Below, piece after piece: positions 7,753 to 14,519 of a stretch of DNA of 19,535 nt; the first letter of the stretch is position 1; each line of letters opens with the position of its first letter. Position numbers and translations under genes: made by a program. Source of the DNA: Candidatus Pacearchaeota archaeon (GTDB lineage Archaea > Nanobdellota > Nanobdellia > Pacearchaeales > GW2011-AR1); the NCBI GenBank assembly GCA_018303895.1, contig JAGVXJ010000066.1, positions 1-19,535 of the forward strand. Reading direction: 5' to 3'. Below the pieces are notes generated by a model. That model did not search any database and was not told the DNA's origin. It was given only the letters and a program-made list of their open reading frames with translations.

Positions 7753-7758
7753 TTTAAA
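7753..7758 (-). promoter_or_regulatory. TATA box for dtdA
   Basis: TTTAAA reads identically on both strands; on the minus strand it begins 29 nt before the ATG at 7729. Confidence 0.55.
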
Positions 7759-7775
7759 TATTATTGAGATAAAGT

Positions 7776-8129
7776 TTATTCTTTTCCTTGATTTTTAGAC
7801 AGTTCTTCGAGACTTCTCTTTCTCTGCCATTCCAAATATTTTTTTCCTGCTCTTTCTTCTTTTTGTTTTTTTGGTTCTTTGAGTGCGAAATAAACCATCA
7901 ATCCCGCAAGAATTCCTTCACCAATTTGGGCTGCTCGCCTGTCAGAATCTTTTCTTTCATAAATTCCCCAGTCTATGGCCATTTTTTTTTCTTTGATAAC
8001 CTGATTAACCATGCTTCTGCCTTGTGAATAAACCATTTTTCCGACGGGATTTCCAAAAACAAAATCTGTCGCCGAAGCAAGAAATACACTTGCAAAAACC
8101 AAGTACGGCGCAAGATATCTTAATTCCAT
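7776..8129 (-). CDS. Small membrane protein, function unknown
   Basis: A 117-residue protein I do not recognise. The N-terminal stretch of about residues 5-26 is hydrophobic (a membrane anchor or signal), the middle (about 30-65) is polar, and a second hydrophobic segment spans about 67-84 (ILAGLMVYFAL). The tail is a highly charged Lys/Glu/Arg helix. Two membrane passes with both ends on the same side is the simplest topology. The ATG at 8129 has a promoter 29 nt upstream, and the next small membrane gene is transcribed divergently. Confidence 0.65.
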   Translation of the reverse strand: MELRYLAPYLVFASVFLASATDFVFGNPVGKMVYSQGRSMVNQVIKEKKMAIDWGIYERKDSDRRAAQIGEGILAGLMVYFALKEPKKQKEERAGKKYLEWQRKRSLEELSKNQGKE

Positions 8130-8152
8130 CTATTTTCAAGAATATTCCAATA

Positions 8153-8158
8153 TTTAAG
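8153..8158 (-). promoter_or_regulatory. TATA-like box for the small membrane protein at 7776-8129
   Basis: Minus-strand CTTAAA begins 29 nt before the ATG at 8129. Confidence 0.5.
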
Positions 8159-8174
8159 AATTGTTATAGTAAAG

Positions 8175-8180
8175 TTTAAA
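8175..8180 (+). promoter_or_regulatory. TATA box for the small membrane protein at 8204
   Basis: TTTAAA begins 29 nt before the ATG at 8204. It is divergent to the minus-strand box at 8153-8158. Confidence 0.55.
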
Positions 8181-8203
8181 TCTTTCATTTTCGGTGTTTA
8201 ATC

Positions 8204-8437
8204 ATGCATCAACTAATTCAATTTCTTTTGATTATATTTGTTTTAATTCTCGGAATTCCTCTCGGAAATCTTCTTGCAAAATACACAAAAGAAGAACTCA
8301 AACAAGGAAAAAAATGGTTTATTCTGATAATTCTTTTTTGTTTTGTTGGAGTGATTTTAAGCTTGATTTTGAAAAATGATTATTTATTGTTTTCGTTGTT
8401 GTTCATTGCAATTGTTACAAGCAGAAGTTTGAAATAA
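8204..8437 (+). CDS. Small membrane protein with three hydrophobic segments
   Basis: A 77-residue protein with hydrophobic segments at about 5-24, 37-56 and 59-72, separated by a basic loop (KYTKEELKQGKKW). It has no recognisable domain. This frame is preferred over the overlapping +2-shifted frame because it has the 29-nt promoter spacing, an ATG and a clear membrane pattern, while the other frame is rich in serine and cysteine without structure. Function unknown. Confidence 0.6.
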   Translation: MHQLIQFLLIIFVLILGIPLGNLLAKYTKEELKQGKKWFILIILFCFVGVILSLILKNDYLLFSLLFIAIVTSRSLK

Positions 8438-8452
8438 TTAATCACAACTATT

Positions 8453-8458
8453 TTTATA
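8453..8458 (+). promoter_or_regulatory. TATA box for the exported protein at 8482
   Basis: TTTATA within T5ATAAA begins 29 nt before the ATG at 8482. Confidence 0.55.
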
Positions 8459-8481
8459 AACATTCCAAACTCAAATATTAA

Positions 8482-8967
8482 ATGTCAAATTTACTAAAGA
8501 GATTATCCTTGTTTGTAATTCCAACATTTTTGCTTGCTTCTTCCGGCTGTTCAATACTTAGTTCCGTTCCAACACCACAAGAAATTTTGGAAAAAACCAA
8601 TTCAAGAAATATTTTCATTCTTCCAAATAACTATACTTGTCCTTCCGGAAGTACCGAATTAGTTCTTCTTTGGGCAGGTATGGACTCGAAAAGATTGGAA
8701 TATCACGTCGGAGAATTCAACGGAGAACCTTTTTTGTTCGGCGTTAAAGGTGAGATTAATTTGGAACGAGACAAAGATAGTTTACTATCTGTCATGAAAA
8801 AAATAGATATTAACTCCGAAGATAAAATTTTGACAAATCCAGAAATAACTAAATATCATCAAAGTCGTCTTCTTGAACTTTATCAAGAAAAGAAAAACAA
8901 TAATCAGTTCGTTCCTGAATTCGATCCAGATTCAACAGAACTTTCAAATTATAACTCTTCTCTTTAA
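8482..8967 (+). CDS. Probable exported protein or lipoprotein, function unknown
   Basis: A 161-residue protein with an N-terminal signal: KR at residues 6-7, a hydrophobic core at about 8-19, then SSGC at 20-23, a lipobox-like site with C23 as the possible lipidated residue. Position -3 is Ser rather than the usual Leu, so plain signal-peptidase cleavage or an uncleaved anchor is also possible. The mature part has no domain I recognise and ends in a polar, Asn/Asp/Ser-rich tail. It has its own promoter and converges on the gene ending at 8983. Confidence 0.6.
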   Translation: MSNLLKRLSLFVIPTFLLASSGCSILSSVPTPQEILEKTNSRNIFILPNNYTCPSGSTELVLLWAGMDSKRLEYHVGEFNGEPFLFGVKGEINLERDKDSLLSVMKKIDINSEDKILTNPEITKYHQSRLLELYQEKKNNNQFVPEFDPDSTELSNYNSSL

Positions 8968-8982
8968 GTATCTCACAAAAAT

Positions 8983-9774
8983 TTAGATTTTGACATTAAC
9001 CACTTTTTTGAATACATCTCGGAAAAAATCCCCTTCTTTGTCTATATCAACACGGCGGCCTATCGATACAAATTTGTTCAATGTTCCTAAGTGTGCTGCT
9101 TCATCTGGAAATAAGTTGGCATTATTTGCCCAATCAGTTCGATATTCCCATTTTTTTTCTGATGCTACAAAAATATTATTTCGGGGTGGGTTTTTTATTT
9201 TTTCCCACATTTGGTCTGAAGTTGGGTCTGCAATTATGAGTCCTTTAAAATTTTTCATAACAAAAGGAAGCCCAACATATCCATGATCATATTCATCGTT
9301 GGAAAATCTTAGTGCGTTAATATATCCTCTTTCCAGAAGAGAAAGAAAAAGATTGTCAGCTGAAATACCACAACAAAAATCTGGAAAACGTCTTCCCCCA
9401 TGGTGCATATTCTTACTTTTTCCAAGAACATAATGTGCATAAGACATTTGATAAACTATCTGTAAATGTTTTTCTAAATCGTTAGTATTTTTAATTCTCA
9501 TAGCACACGGACTTTTAACTGATGGATATTTCTCTAAAATCTTTTGAATACTTTCTATACGACTGGACCATCGGGTTGCAAAGTGTGGAATTAAAGATTC
9601 ATACCTTTCTATTTTCTCGACGGGTTCGTCATTGTGAATTTCTCTCAATTTAATCTTTTTTTTCTTATCAAGAATTTGTTCATAAGCTGGAGTCCATAAA
9701 GAAAAAGGCAAAATCTCTCCCGATAAACCTATTTTTGGCAGTTGTTCAAATTTAGGTTCATATTTTTTGGCCAT
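8983..9774 (-). CDS. Probable transglutaminase-fold (Cys-His-Asp) protein
   Basis: A 263-residue protein without a signal peptide. The second half has the spacing of the transglutaminase-like/papain-like fold: a cysteine at the start of a helix (C134 or C135 in DFCCGISADNLFLSLL), a histidine in a strand (H164 in DHGYVGLPF), and an aspartate in the family-style ADPTSDQ (D183). Such folds include peptidases, amidases and peptide N-glycanases, so hydrolysis of an amide bond is plausible but unproven. The N-terminal 80 residues are basic and helical. It is the second gene of a two-gene operon: its ATG lies two bases after the upstream stop and GAGGA (9781-9785, minus strand) is a good ribosome-binding site. 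Confidence 0.6.
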   Translation of the reverse strand: MAKKYEPKFEQLPKIGLSGEILPFSLWTPAYEQILDKKKKIKLREIHNDEPVEKIERYESLIPHFATRWSSRIESIQKILEKYPSVKSPCAMRIKNTNDLEKHLQIVYQMSYAHYVLGKSKNMHHGGRRFPDFCCGISADNLFLSLLERGYINALRFSNDEYDHGYVGLPFVMKNFKGLIIADPTSDQMWEKIKNPPRNNIFVASEKKWEYRTDWANNANLFPDEAAHLGTLNKFVSIGRRVDIDKEGDFFRDVFKKVVNVKI

Positions 9775-9776
9775 GT

Positions 9777-10178
9777 TTAATCCTCGTTTTCCGTCGGAAG
9801 CGGAAACTTTTCATGCAAATTATTAAACATCTGCACACTTTCTTCAAGAGTTTTTCTTCCAATTTCGTTTGTTCCTTCCTTTAATCTCATACCAACAATT
9901 GCATAATCTCTTTCACCCATCATGTCTATTGCTATCTGGAAAGAGCCTTCGCTGTACAATTTTCTTTCTTCCGCTGTAACCTCATCTTCCATCGTAAATT
10001 TTACTATTTCTCCTGTTTCTCCCCGATACAGATAGTTTGCGACCATGCAAGGAAAATGAACATCCTTGTAAAAACTCCCGTTAGCCCCCCAACTTTCTTC
10101 CTTAAACAGCGAATACATTCCTCCTCTTTCGCCAGAATGCATCAGGTTTATGTTTTGTATTATTTTTTGTTTTATCAT
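9777..10178 (-). CDS. Hypothetical protein co-transcribed with the transglutaminase-like gene
   Basis: A 133-residue soluble protein I do not recognise. It has mixed strands and helices, an acidic middle (EDEVTAEERK) and an amphipathic C-terminal helix. The ATG at 10178 is chosen because a TATA box lies 29 nt upstream; a later in-frame ATG would remove 12 residues. It is the first gene of the operon and may be a substrate, adaptor or regulator of the downstream Cys-His-Asp protein, by context only. Confidence 0.6.
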   Translation of the reverse strand: MIKQKIIQNINLMHSGERGGMYSLFKEESWGANGSFYKDVHFPCMVANYLYRGETGEIVKFTMEDEVTAEERKLYSEGSFQIAIDMMGERDYAIVGMRLKEGTNEIGRKTLEESVQMFNNLHEKFPLPTENED

Positions 10179-10201
10179 TAATTTCTTAAGTTTTCAAAGA
10201 T

Positions 10202-10207
10202 TATAAA
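10202..10207 (-). promoter_or_regulatory. TATA box for the two-gene operon ending at 8983
   Basis: Minus-strand TTTATA begins 29 nt before the ATG at 10178. Confidence 0.55.
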
Positions 10208-10269
10208 CTTTATCTTTGTCGTCATTTTTATGTGACAGGTGAATATTCAGTTTAGGTTTATCAACAACA

Positions 10270-10275
10270 TTTAAA
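10270..10275 (+). promoter_or_regulatory. TATA box for dphB
   Basis: TTTAAA begins 29 nt before the ATG at 10299. Confidence 0.6.
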
Positions 10276-10298
10276 ACTCTATTTTCCTTGTTTCAATT

Positions 10299-11039
10299 AT
10301 GCTATATCTTATCGGGCTTGGACTGAATGCAGACAGTTTAACAAAAGAAGCAATGGAACTTTGCAAGAGATGTAAAAAGATATATTTGGAAAACTACACA
10401 ATCGATTTGCCTTATGCAGTTCAGCACTTGGAAGAAATTCTCGGAAAAAAAATTAACGGGGCAAATAGAGAATTTGTTGAGTCTTTGTCAATAGTTGATG
10501 AAGCAAGAAAACTTGATATTGCTCTTTTAGTTTATGGAAATCCACTGATGGCGACAACTCACATAACTATCGTCGACGAATGTATCAAATCAAATGTTAA
10601 ATACCGCGTTTTGCATAATGCTTCAGTTCTCGACGGAGTTTCTGAAACTGGTTTGCAAATTTACAAATTCGGAAAAATAACAAGCATGCCTCGGTGGGAT
10701 GCTCGGAAAAATTTCACACCAGACAGTTTTATCGAAGTCGTCAAAGAAAATCAATCAATAGATGCACATTCTTTAATTCTCGTCGATATCGGTTTAAGCT
10801 TTGAATCTGCTTTGGATGAATTGGAAAAAACAATTGCAAAACATAAAATTCCTTTGACTAAAATCATTGTGTGTCAGCAGCTCGGAACTCGAGGCCAAAA
10901 AATAATTTTCTGTCATCCGTCTCAACTTACTGAGTTCAAAAATATTCACCCACCTTTTTGCTTTATCATTCCCGGAAAATTACATTTCATCGAAAAAGAA
11001 TTTTTGGAAAACTTCAAACCAGAACAGAATTTGTATTAA
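10299..11039 (+). CDS. dphB: Diphthine synthase
   Basis: SAM-dependent methyltransferase of the tetrapyrrole-methylase fold that methylates the modified histidine of elongation factor 2 during diphthamide synthesis, a pathway found in archaea and eukaryotes. The 246 residues show the N-terminal LIGLGLN (4-10) SAM-binding start, YGNPLMATTH (79-88; most family members have GDPL, so Asp to Asn here), HNASVLDGVSETGLQIYKFG (106-125), and the C-terminal region with PGKLHFIEKEFL. Length is normal to slightly short. It precedes rps10, a translation neighbour, but each has its own promoter-like box. Confidence 0.93.
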   Translation: MLYLIGLGLNADSLTKEAMELCKRCKKIYLENYTIDLPYAVQHLEEILGKKINGANREFVESLSIVDEARKLDIALLVYGNPLMATTHITIVDECIKSNVKYRVLHNASVLDGVSETGLQIYKFGKITSMPRWDARKNFTPDSFIEVVKENQSIDAHSLILVDIGLSFESALDELEKTIAKHKIPLTKIIVCQQLGTRGQKIIFCHPSQLTEFKNIHPPFCFIIPGKLHFIEKEFLENFKPEQNLY

Positions 11040-11067
11040 TCTAATAAATAAAATTAAGCGAAGACTT

Positions 11068-11073
11068 TTTAAA
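11068..11073 (+). promoter_or_regulatory. TATA box for rps10
   Basis: TTTAAA (in C-T5-AAACC) predicts a start of transcription near 11097, giving a leader of about 17 or 35 nt depending on which ATG is used. A second TTTATA at 11083-11088 is 31 nt before the ATG at 11114. This is the one gene whose start does not fit the leaderless spacing cleanly. Confidence 0.45.
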
Positions 11074-11131
11074 CCAACTTTTTTTATACTTCATATTGGA
11101 ACATAAGGCAAATATGTTCTGGGAAACAAAA

Positions 11132-11440
11132 ATGTCAAAGGTAAGAGTAAAATTAAATAGCACGGATATTGAAATGCTTAGCGCTATTTGTAATTCTATC
11201 AAGGACATTGCTTCCAAATCAGGAATTGTTATTTCTGGACCCGTTCCGTTACCAACTAAAAAGATGAGAATCACAACAAGAAAATCTCCATGTGGAAGCG
11301 GAACAGCAACTTTCGATCATTTCGAAATGAGACTTCACAAAAGATTAATTGACTTACCAGCAAACGAAAAAGTTCTCCACAGCATAATGAGACTTCAAAT
11401 TCCAAAGAACGTGAGTATTAAGGTTGAGATAAAAGATTGA
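11132..11440 (+). CDS. rps10: 30S ribosomal protein uS10
   Basis: Small-subunit ribosomal protein of the 3' head domain. From the ATG at 11132 it is 102 residues, the usual archaeal size. It carries VRVKLNSTDIEML, SGPVPLPTKK, TTRKSPCGSGTATFDHFEMR and the HKRLIDL block typical of archaeal/eukaryotic uS10. An in-frame ATG at 11114 would add MFWETK and has a TATA-like box 31 nt upstream, so a 108-residue form cannot be excluded; a TTG at 11096 is unlikely. I favour 11132 because the family normally begins right at this segment, and GGGAAA lies just upstream. The usual partner tuf (EF-1A) is not adjacent. Confidence 0.92.
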   Translation: MSKVRVKLNSTDIEMLSAICNSIKDIASKSGIVISGPVPLPTKKMRITTRKSPCGSGTATFDHFEMRLHKRLIDLPANEKVLHSIMRLQIPKNVSIKVEIKD

Positions 11441-11467
11441 AACAGAAAATAAGGTTTTCATTCATAG

Positions 11468-11550
11468 ATGCTCGTCGAGACTCTCACAAGTTCGGTCCCA
11501 ACTTTGTGCACAAAGATTGGCGCAGTCACTTCGCATGAAGGACTAATCTT
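11468..11550 (+). ncRNA. Candidate structured RNA after rps10
   Basis: This 151-base spacer has a core that is about half G+C, while surrounding spacers are strongly AT. It can fold into successive hairpins: CACAAGTT (11485-11492) with AACTTTGTG (11500-11508, one bulged T) around a CGGTCCC loop, then a long one, AAGATT (11513-11518) with AATCTT (11545-11550), AGTC/GACT (11524-11527/11541-11544) and CTTC/GAAG (11529-11532/11537-11540) closed by GCAT. An overlapping 14-base perfect palindrome CTTTGTGCACAAAG (11502-11515) offers an alternative fold. No T-loop, C/D or H/ACA boxes are evident and no promoter box precedes it, so it may be an rps10 3' UTR element. The strand is assumed. A 48-codon ORF from ATG 11468 also crosses it. 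Confidence 0.4.
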
Positions 11551-11562
11551 ATTACACAAATA

Positions 11563-11568
11563 TTTAAT
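11563..11568 (+). promoter_or_regulatory. TATA-like box for the hypothetical at 11592
   Basis: TTTAAT begins 29 nt before the ATG at 11592, so the structured element upstream is not part of this gene's predicted transcript. Confidence 0.5.
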
Positions 11569-11591
11569 TACCTCCCTTTTCTACTCTGCGA

Positions 11592-12047
11592 ATGTCATTT
11601 ATAGAATATCTTAACCGAGTTTATGATGCCCTTACTGGAAAGAAGAAAGAAGAAAAACGGAAAAATGTTGAAGAATTAAGCAAAATCAATGATGATGTTA
11701 AAAAAATTTCTGAAAAAATTAAGGGAAAAAAGACCGTTGCTGATGTAGTTAAAGATTCAGGAAATCCAAATTTTGTTTTGTCTGAACTTATGGCTCTTCT
11801 AAACGAAAATGAATATCTCGCTTTTATTTATGCTTTTGATAAGTTCAAGAGACGTTCGGAATATAAATCGGTTATGGAAAGGTTAGAAAGAAATTTTCCT
11901 CGCTATTTCAAGCTTGATTACATGAATGCCCTAAAAGGTCCAGAAAACTTTGCCAAATACACACAACAATACCCCTCTGCTCTTTGTTTGGGAGATGAAC
12001 TCTCAAAATTAGAAGCGAAGAATTTAGAAAAAGAACTCAACAAATAG
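11592..12047 (+). CDS. Hypothetical soluble helical protein
   Basis: A 151-residue protein I do not recognise. Residues about 15-50 are a very charged Lys/Glu segment of coiled-coil character, followed by an all-helical region with a LMALLNENEYLAFIYAF segment (about 66-82) and a basic stretch (KFKRRSEYKSVMERLERNF). No signal peptide, membrane segment or catalytic motif is seen. It has its own promoter and a T7 tract just after the stop. Confidence 0.6.
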   Translation: MSFIEYLNRVYDALTGKKKEEKRKNVEELSKINDDVKKISEKIKGKKTVADVVKDSGNPNFVLSELMALLNENEYLAFIYAFDKFKRRSEYKSVMERLERNFPRYFKLDYMNALKGPENFAKYTQQYPSALCLGDELSKLEAKNLEKELNK

Positions 12048-12051
12048 TATA

Positions 12052-12058
12052 TTTTTTT
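12052..12058 (+). terminator. T-tract, possible archaeal terminator
   Basis: Seven consecutive T begin five bases after the stop of the hypothetical gene. Archaeal polymerase can terminate at such tracts without a hairpin; no hairpin is seen. Confidence 0.35.
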
Positions 12059-12082
12059 GTTGCGATTTATTTTTAAACCCAG

Positions 12083-12088
12083 TTTATT
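12083..12088 (+). promoter_or_regulatory. TATA-like box for the thyX-tmk operon
   Basis: TTTATT begins 29 nt before the ATG at 12112. A stronger-looking T5AAACC sequence (TTTAAA at 12072-12077) lies 40 nt upstream and would give a leader of about 11 nt containing GGGG, a possible ribosome-binding site. Confidence 0.45.
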
Positions 12089-12111
12089 TTAGTGAATAAT
12101 AAAAGGGGAAA

Positions 12112-13263
12112 ATGGAAATTCAAATTATTGGTTCGACAAATAATATCAAGACTAAAGAAGAAGCTCTTGAATTAAGCCGTTCTTTTGCAAGACTTTGTTA
12201 CACTTCTAAAGACTTTGACGAAATTTTAAAAGAACCAGACCCAACAATCCTCATCGCTGATTTAATGCGCCGAGGACATCATAGTGTTTTTGACCAGCCC
12301 GTTTTTAATTTTGAATTAAAAAGAATTCCAAAATTTGGCGCCATGATTTTAAACAATGAGCGAGATTATGCTACTTCAGAAAAATCAGCGCGTTATACTC
12401 AAATGAAAGTTGAAGGAAGAGAAAAGGAACTTTATAATAAATGGATGGGGATTTTTCAGGAAGAGATTAAAAAGAATTATCCTTTTTTAGACGAGAAACA
12501 AAAAGACAAAACCTTGAAATTAGCCCAGGAAAACGCGCGTTACATGACTTCTGTTTTTACGCCAACAAAAATGGGGCACAAATTATCATTCAGACAGCTA
12601 AATTATATTATGCACTGGTTTAATGATTTCCAAAGTGAAGAACCAGACACAAAATTTAATGTGAGAGTAAAAGCGTTCATGAAAGAATTTAATGAAAAGA
12701 TGGATTTTCTTTACGAGCCAGGATTAGACCCAAAATTAAAATTAAGAGAATTAAGTATGTTTTCTCGACGGCAAAATTTTGCGGAAGAGTTCGGAGAAAA
12801 TTATTCAACATCTTATGATATTTCTTTCGCTGGTCTTGCTCAAGCACATCGTCACAGAACTCTTGCTTATTCAATGCAACCAATAAAAGATAATTTCAAT
12901 TTTACTTTTTTTGTGCCGGAAATAATCAGCGAAGAATCATTAAGAAAAAAATGGGTTGCTGATTTGGAAAGTGTTTCCGAAAACTATCCTCAAGCAACTC
13001 TTGTCGACGTGCATGAATCGGGTTCTTACACGGACTTTATTTCAAAAATGAGCGAGAGACTTTGCGGAAATGCCCAGTGGGAAATAATGAATAGCACAAG
13101 ACAAACATTGGAGGAATATTTGATAAACATTCCGTTTTCAAGTCATGAAGTTTATTCTGAATTGGAAAAATATTCACATGGACCAAAATGCAGTTTTCCC
13201 CATGCAAAATGTACCGACCCTTGCCCGTTCAGAAAAGAGCTTGGAATAGCAAGGAAAGTCTAA
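12112..13263 (+). CDS. thyX: Two-repeat flavin-dependent thymidylate synthase (ThyX-like)
   Basis: Predicted to methylate dUMP to dTMP using methylenetetrahydrofolate and FAD. At 383 residues it is much longer than the usual 220-250 because it holds two ThyX-like halves. Half 1 has GHHSVFDQ (55-62), the Arg-His-Arg position read as N82-E83-R84, and an intact SEKSARY (89-95). Half 2 has Q244-A-H-R247-H-R249, the intact RHR motif, but lacks the following ExSxR residues; NAQWEIM (320-326) matches the end of ThyX. The motifs are therefore split between halves. A C-terminal tail carries C360, C367 and C371. The ATG of tmk follows one base after the stop, linking the two in dTTP synthesis. Loss of activity cannot be excluded, but the coupling to tmk argues for function. 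Confidence 0.82.
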   Translation: MEIQIIGSTNNIKTKEEALELSRSFARLCYTSKDFDEILKEPDPTILIADLMRRGHHSVFDQPVFNFELKRIPKFGAMILNNERDYATSEKSARYTQMKVEGREKELYNKWMGIFQEEIKKNYPFLDEKQKDKTLKLAQENARYMTSVFTPTKMGHKLSFRQLNYIMHWFNDFQSEEPDTKFNVRVKAFMKEFNEKMDFLYEPGLDPKLKLRELSMFSRRQNFAEEFGENYSTSYDISFAGLAQAHRHRTLAYSMQPIKDNFNFTFFVPEIISEESLRKKWVADLESVSENYPQATLVDVHESGSYTDFISKMSERLCGNAQWEIMNSTRQTLEEYLINIPFSSHEVYSELEKYSHGPKCSFPHAKCTDPCPFRKELGIARKV

Positions 13264-13264
13264 A

Positions 13265-13885
13265 ATGCCCCGCGGAATTTTTGTCACATTTGACGGGCTC
13301 GACGGCTCCGGCAAAGGAACCCAGATTATCAAAGCTGTTGATTATGTTTTTAGTTTGTCAAAGGAGAATGATATTTATCTAACTCGAGAACCGACGAGAG
13401 ATTTTTCAGAAATAAGAAAGCGAATGGCTGCCGGAACTGATGTAAAAAAAGACGCTCGATGGTATCTAGATAATTTTGTATCAGACAGAATAAACCATTG
13501 TTTAAATTATATTTCTCCAAATTTAGAAAGAAGAACGCACGTTTTTTCAGATAGATACAAATATGCAACAATTACTTACCAATCACTTCAAGGAATACCT
13601 GTAGAAGAGATAATTTTTGCTCATAAAAATCCAGCAATTTTAGTTCCTGATTTAACTTTGATTTATGATTGCCCGGCAGAAATTGCATTCGAGAGAAGAA
13701 AAAAAGGTGGGGCAACGGACGTTTTCGATAAAGATTTAGAATTTCAAAAATCCTTAAGAGAAAAATATCTTCAACTTCCAAGCTTGCTTCCAAAAGAGAA
13801 AATAATAATCATCGATGCATCACGTTCAATTGAAGAAGTTTTTGAGGAAACGAAAATTTATCTAAATCGTCTTTTCAAAAAATAA
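13265..13885 (+). CDS. tmk: Thymidylate kinase
   Basis: Phosphorylates dTMP to dTDP with ATP in the cytoplasm, directly after the ThyX reaction. The 206 residues are normal for the family. The P-loop GLDGSGKGT is at 11-19, TREPT at 40-44, and the dTMP-site DRY at 96-98 in FSDRYKYAT. The lid region ERRKKGGATDVFD (about 138-150) is basic and glycine-containing, and a C-terminal helix follows. It starts one base after the thyX stop, with AAGGAAA upstream as a weak ribosome-binding site, so the two are co-transcribed. Confidence 0.9.
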   Translation: MPRGIFVTFDGLDGSGKGTQIIKAVDYVFSLSKENDIYLTREPTRDFSEIRKRMAAGTDVKKDARWYLDNFVSDRINHCLNYISPNLERRTHVFSDRYKYATITYQSLQGIPVEEIIFAHKNPAILVPDLTLIYDCPAEIAFERRKKGGATDVFDKDLEFQKSLREKYLQLPSLLPKEKIIIIDASRSIEEVFEETKIYLNRLFKK

Positions 13886-13895
13886 TTTCATTAAA

Positions 13896-13901
13896 CTTAA
13901 A
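13896..13901 (+). promoter_or_regulatory. TATA-like box for the cyclophilin gene
   Basis: CTTAAA begins 29 nt before the ATG at 13925, which supports that start over the TTG at 13907. Confidence 0.5.
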
Positions 13902-13924
13902 AACATTTGATTTCATTCTTGAAT

Positions 13925-14479
13925 ATGCAGAAAAAAATAAAAATCATTATCTTTATAATCGCGGTGATAATCATTTTATCTATAGGAATAATTTACAAAA
14001 TGAATTCAAATCAAAAAACAACAAAAGTTCTCCTAGAAACAAATTTTGGGAATATAACAATTCAGCTTTATAGTGAAATGCCTATAACTTCTGGAAATTT
14101 TGAAAAATTAGTAAAATCCGGGTTTTACAACGGAGTTATTTTTCACCGAGTTATCGATGGATTTATGATTCAGGGCGGAGACCCAGAAGGAACTGGAGAA
14201 GGTGGGCCTGGTTATACAATCAAAGATGAATACACTCATACTTCTCTAGACGAAAATCTAAGGGGAACAGTTGCAATGGCAAAATCCCCAATGCCAAATT
14301 CTGCCGGAAGCCAGTTCTTCATAAATCTGAAATACAATAAATTCTTAGATAATGGTTATTCTGTATTCGGAAAAGTTGTTGAAGGAATGGATGTCGTCGA
14401 TAAAATAGCAAAAGTAGAAACAGATGGAAATGACAAACCCTTGAAAGATGTTAAGATGATTAAGGTTAGTGTTATTTAA
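13925..14479 (+). CDS. Membrane-anchored cyclophilin-type peptidyl-prolyl isomerase
   Basis: Catalyses cis-trans isomerisation of prolyl peptide bonds. Of 184 residues, about 5-24 form a single hydrophobic segment after a lysine-rich start, so the enzyme is probably anchored with its catalytic domain outside the membrane. The cyclophilin core has FHRVIDGFMIQGGD (73-86) with catalytic Arg75, GTGEGGPGY (89-97), AMAKSPMPNSAGSQFFI (117-133) and VFGKVVEGMDVVDKI. It resembles bacterial single-domain cyclophilins; the tryptophan of cyclosporin-sensitive forms is absent (NKFLDNGYSVFG). It may help fold exported proteins. Confidence 0.88.
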   Translation: MQKKIKIIIFIIAVIIILSIGIIYKMNSNQKTTKVLLETNFGNITIQLYSEMPITSGNFEKLVKSGFYNGVIFHRVIDGFMIQGGDPEGTGEGGPGYTIKDEYTHTSLDENLRGTVAMAKSPMPNSAGSQFFINLKYNKFLDNGYSVFGKVVEGMDVVDKIAKVETDGNDKPLKDVKMIKVSVI

Positions 14480-14519
14480 AAAAATAAATTAAATTTTATT
14501 CATTAGTTCTACATTCTTA

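Noticed and set aside
8990..9286. Plus-strand frame opposite the transglutaminase-like gene
   Set aside because: Antisense composition and no start signals; the minus strand has operon structure and a ribosome-binding site.
11461..11555. Possible tRNA in the GC-rich spacer after rps10, either strand
   Set aside because: No T-loop of the form TTCRA with a 5-bp stem, no matching 7-bp acceptor stem and no D-arm in the right place on either strand.
11468..11614. 48-codon ORF starting at ATG 11468
   Set aside because: It has no promoter box at the standard spacing, overlaps the start of the next gene and crosses the strongest hairpin; kept only as an alternative to the RNA hypothesis.
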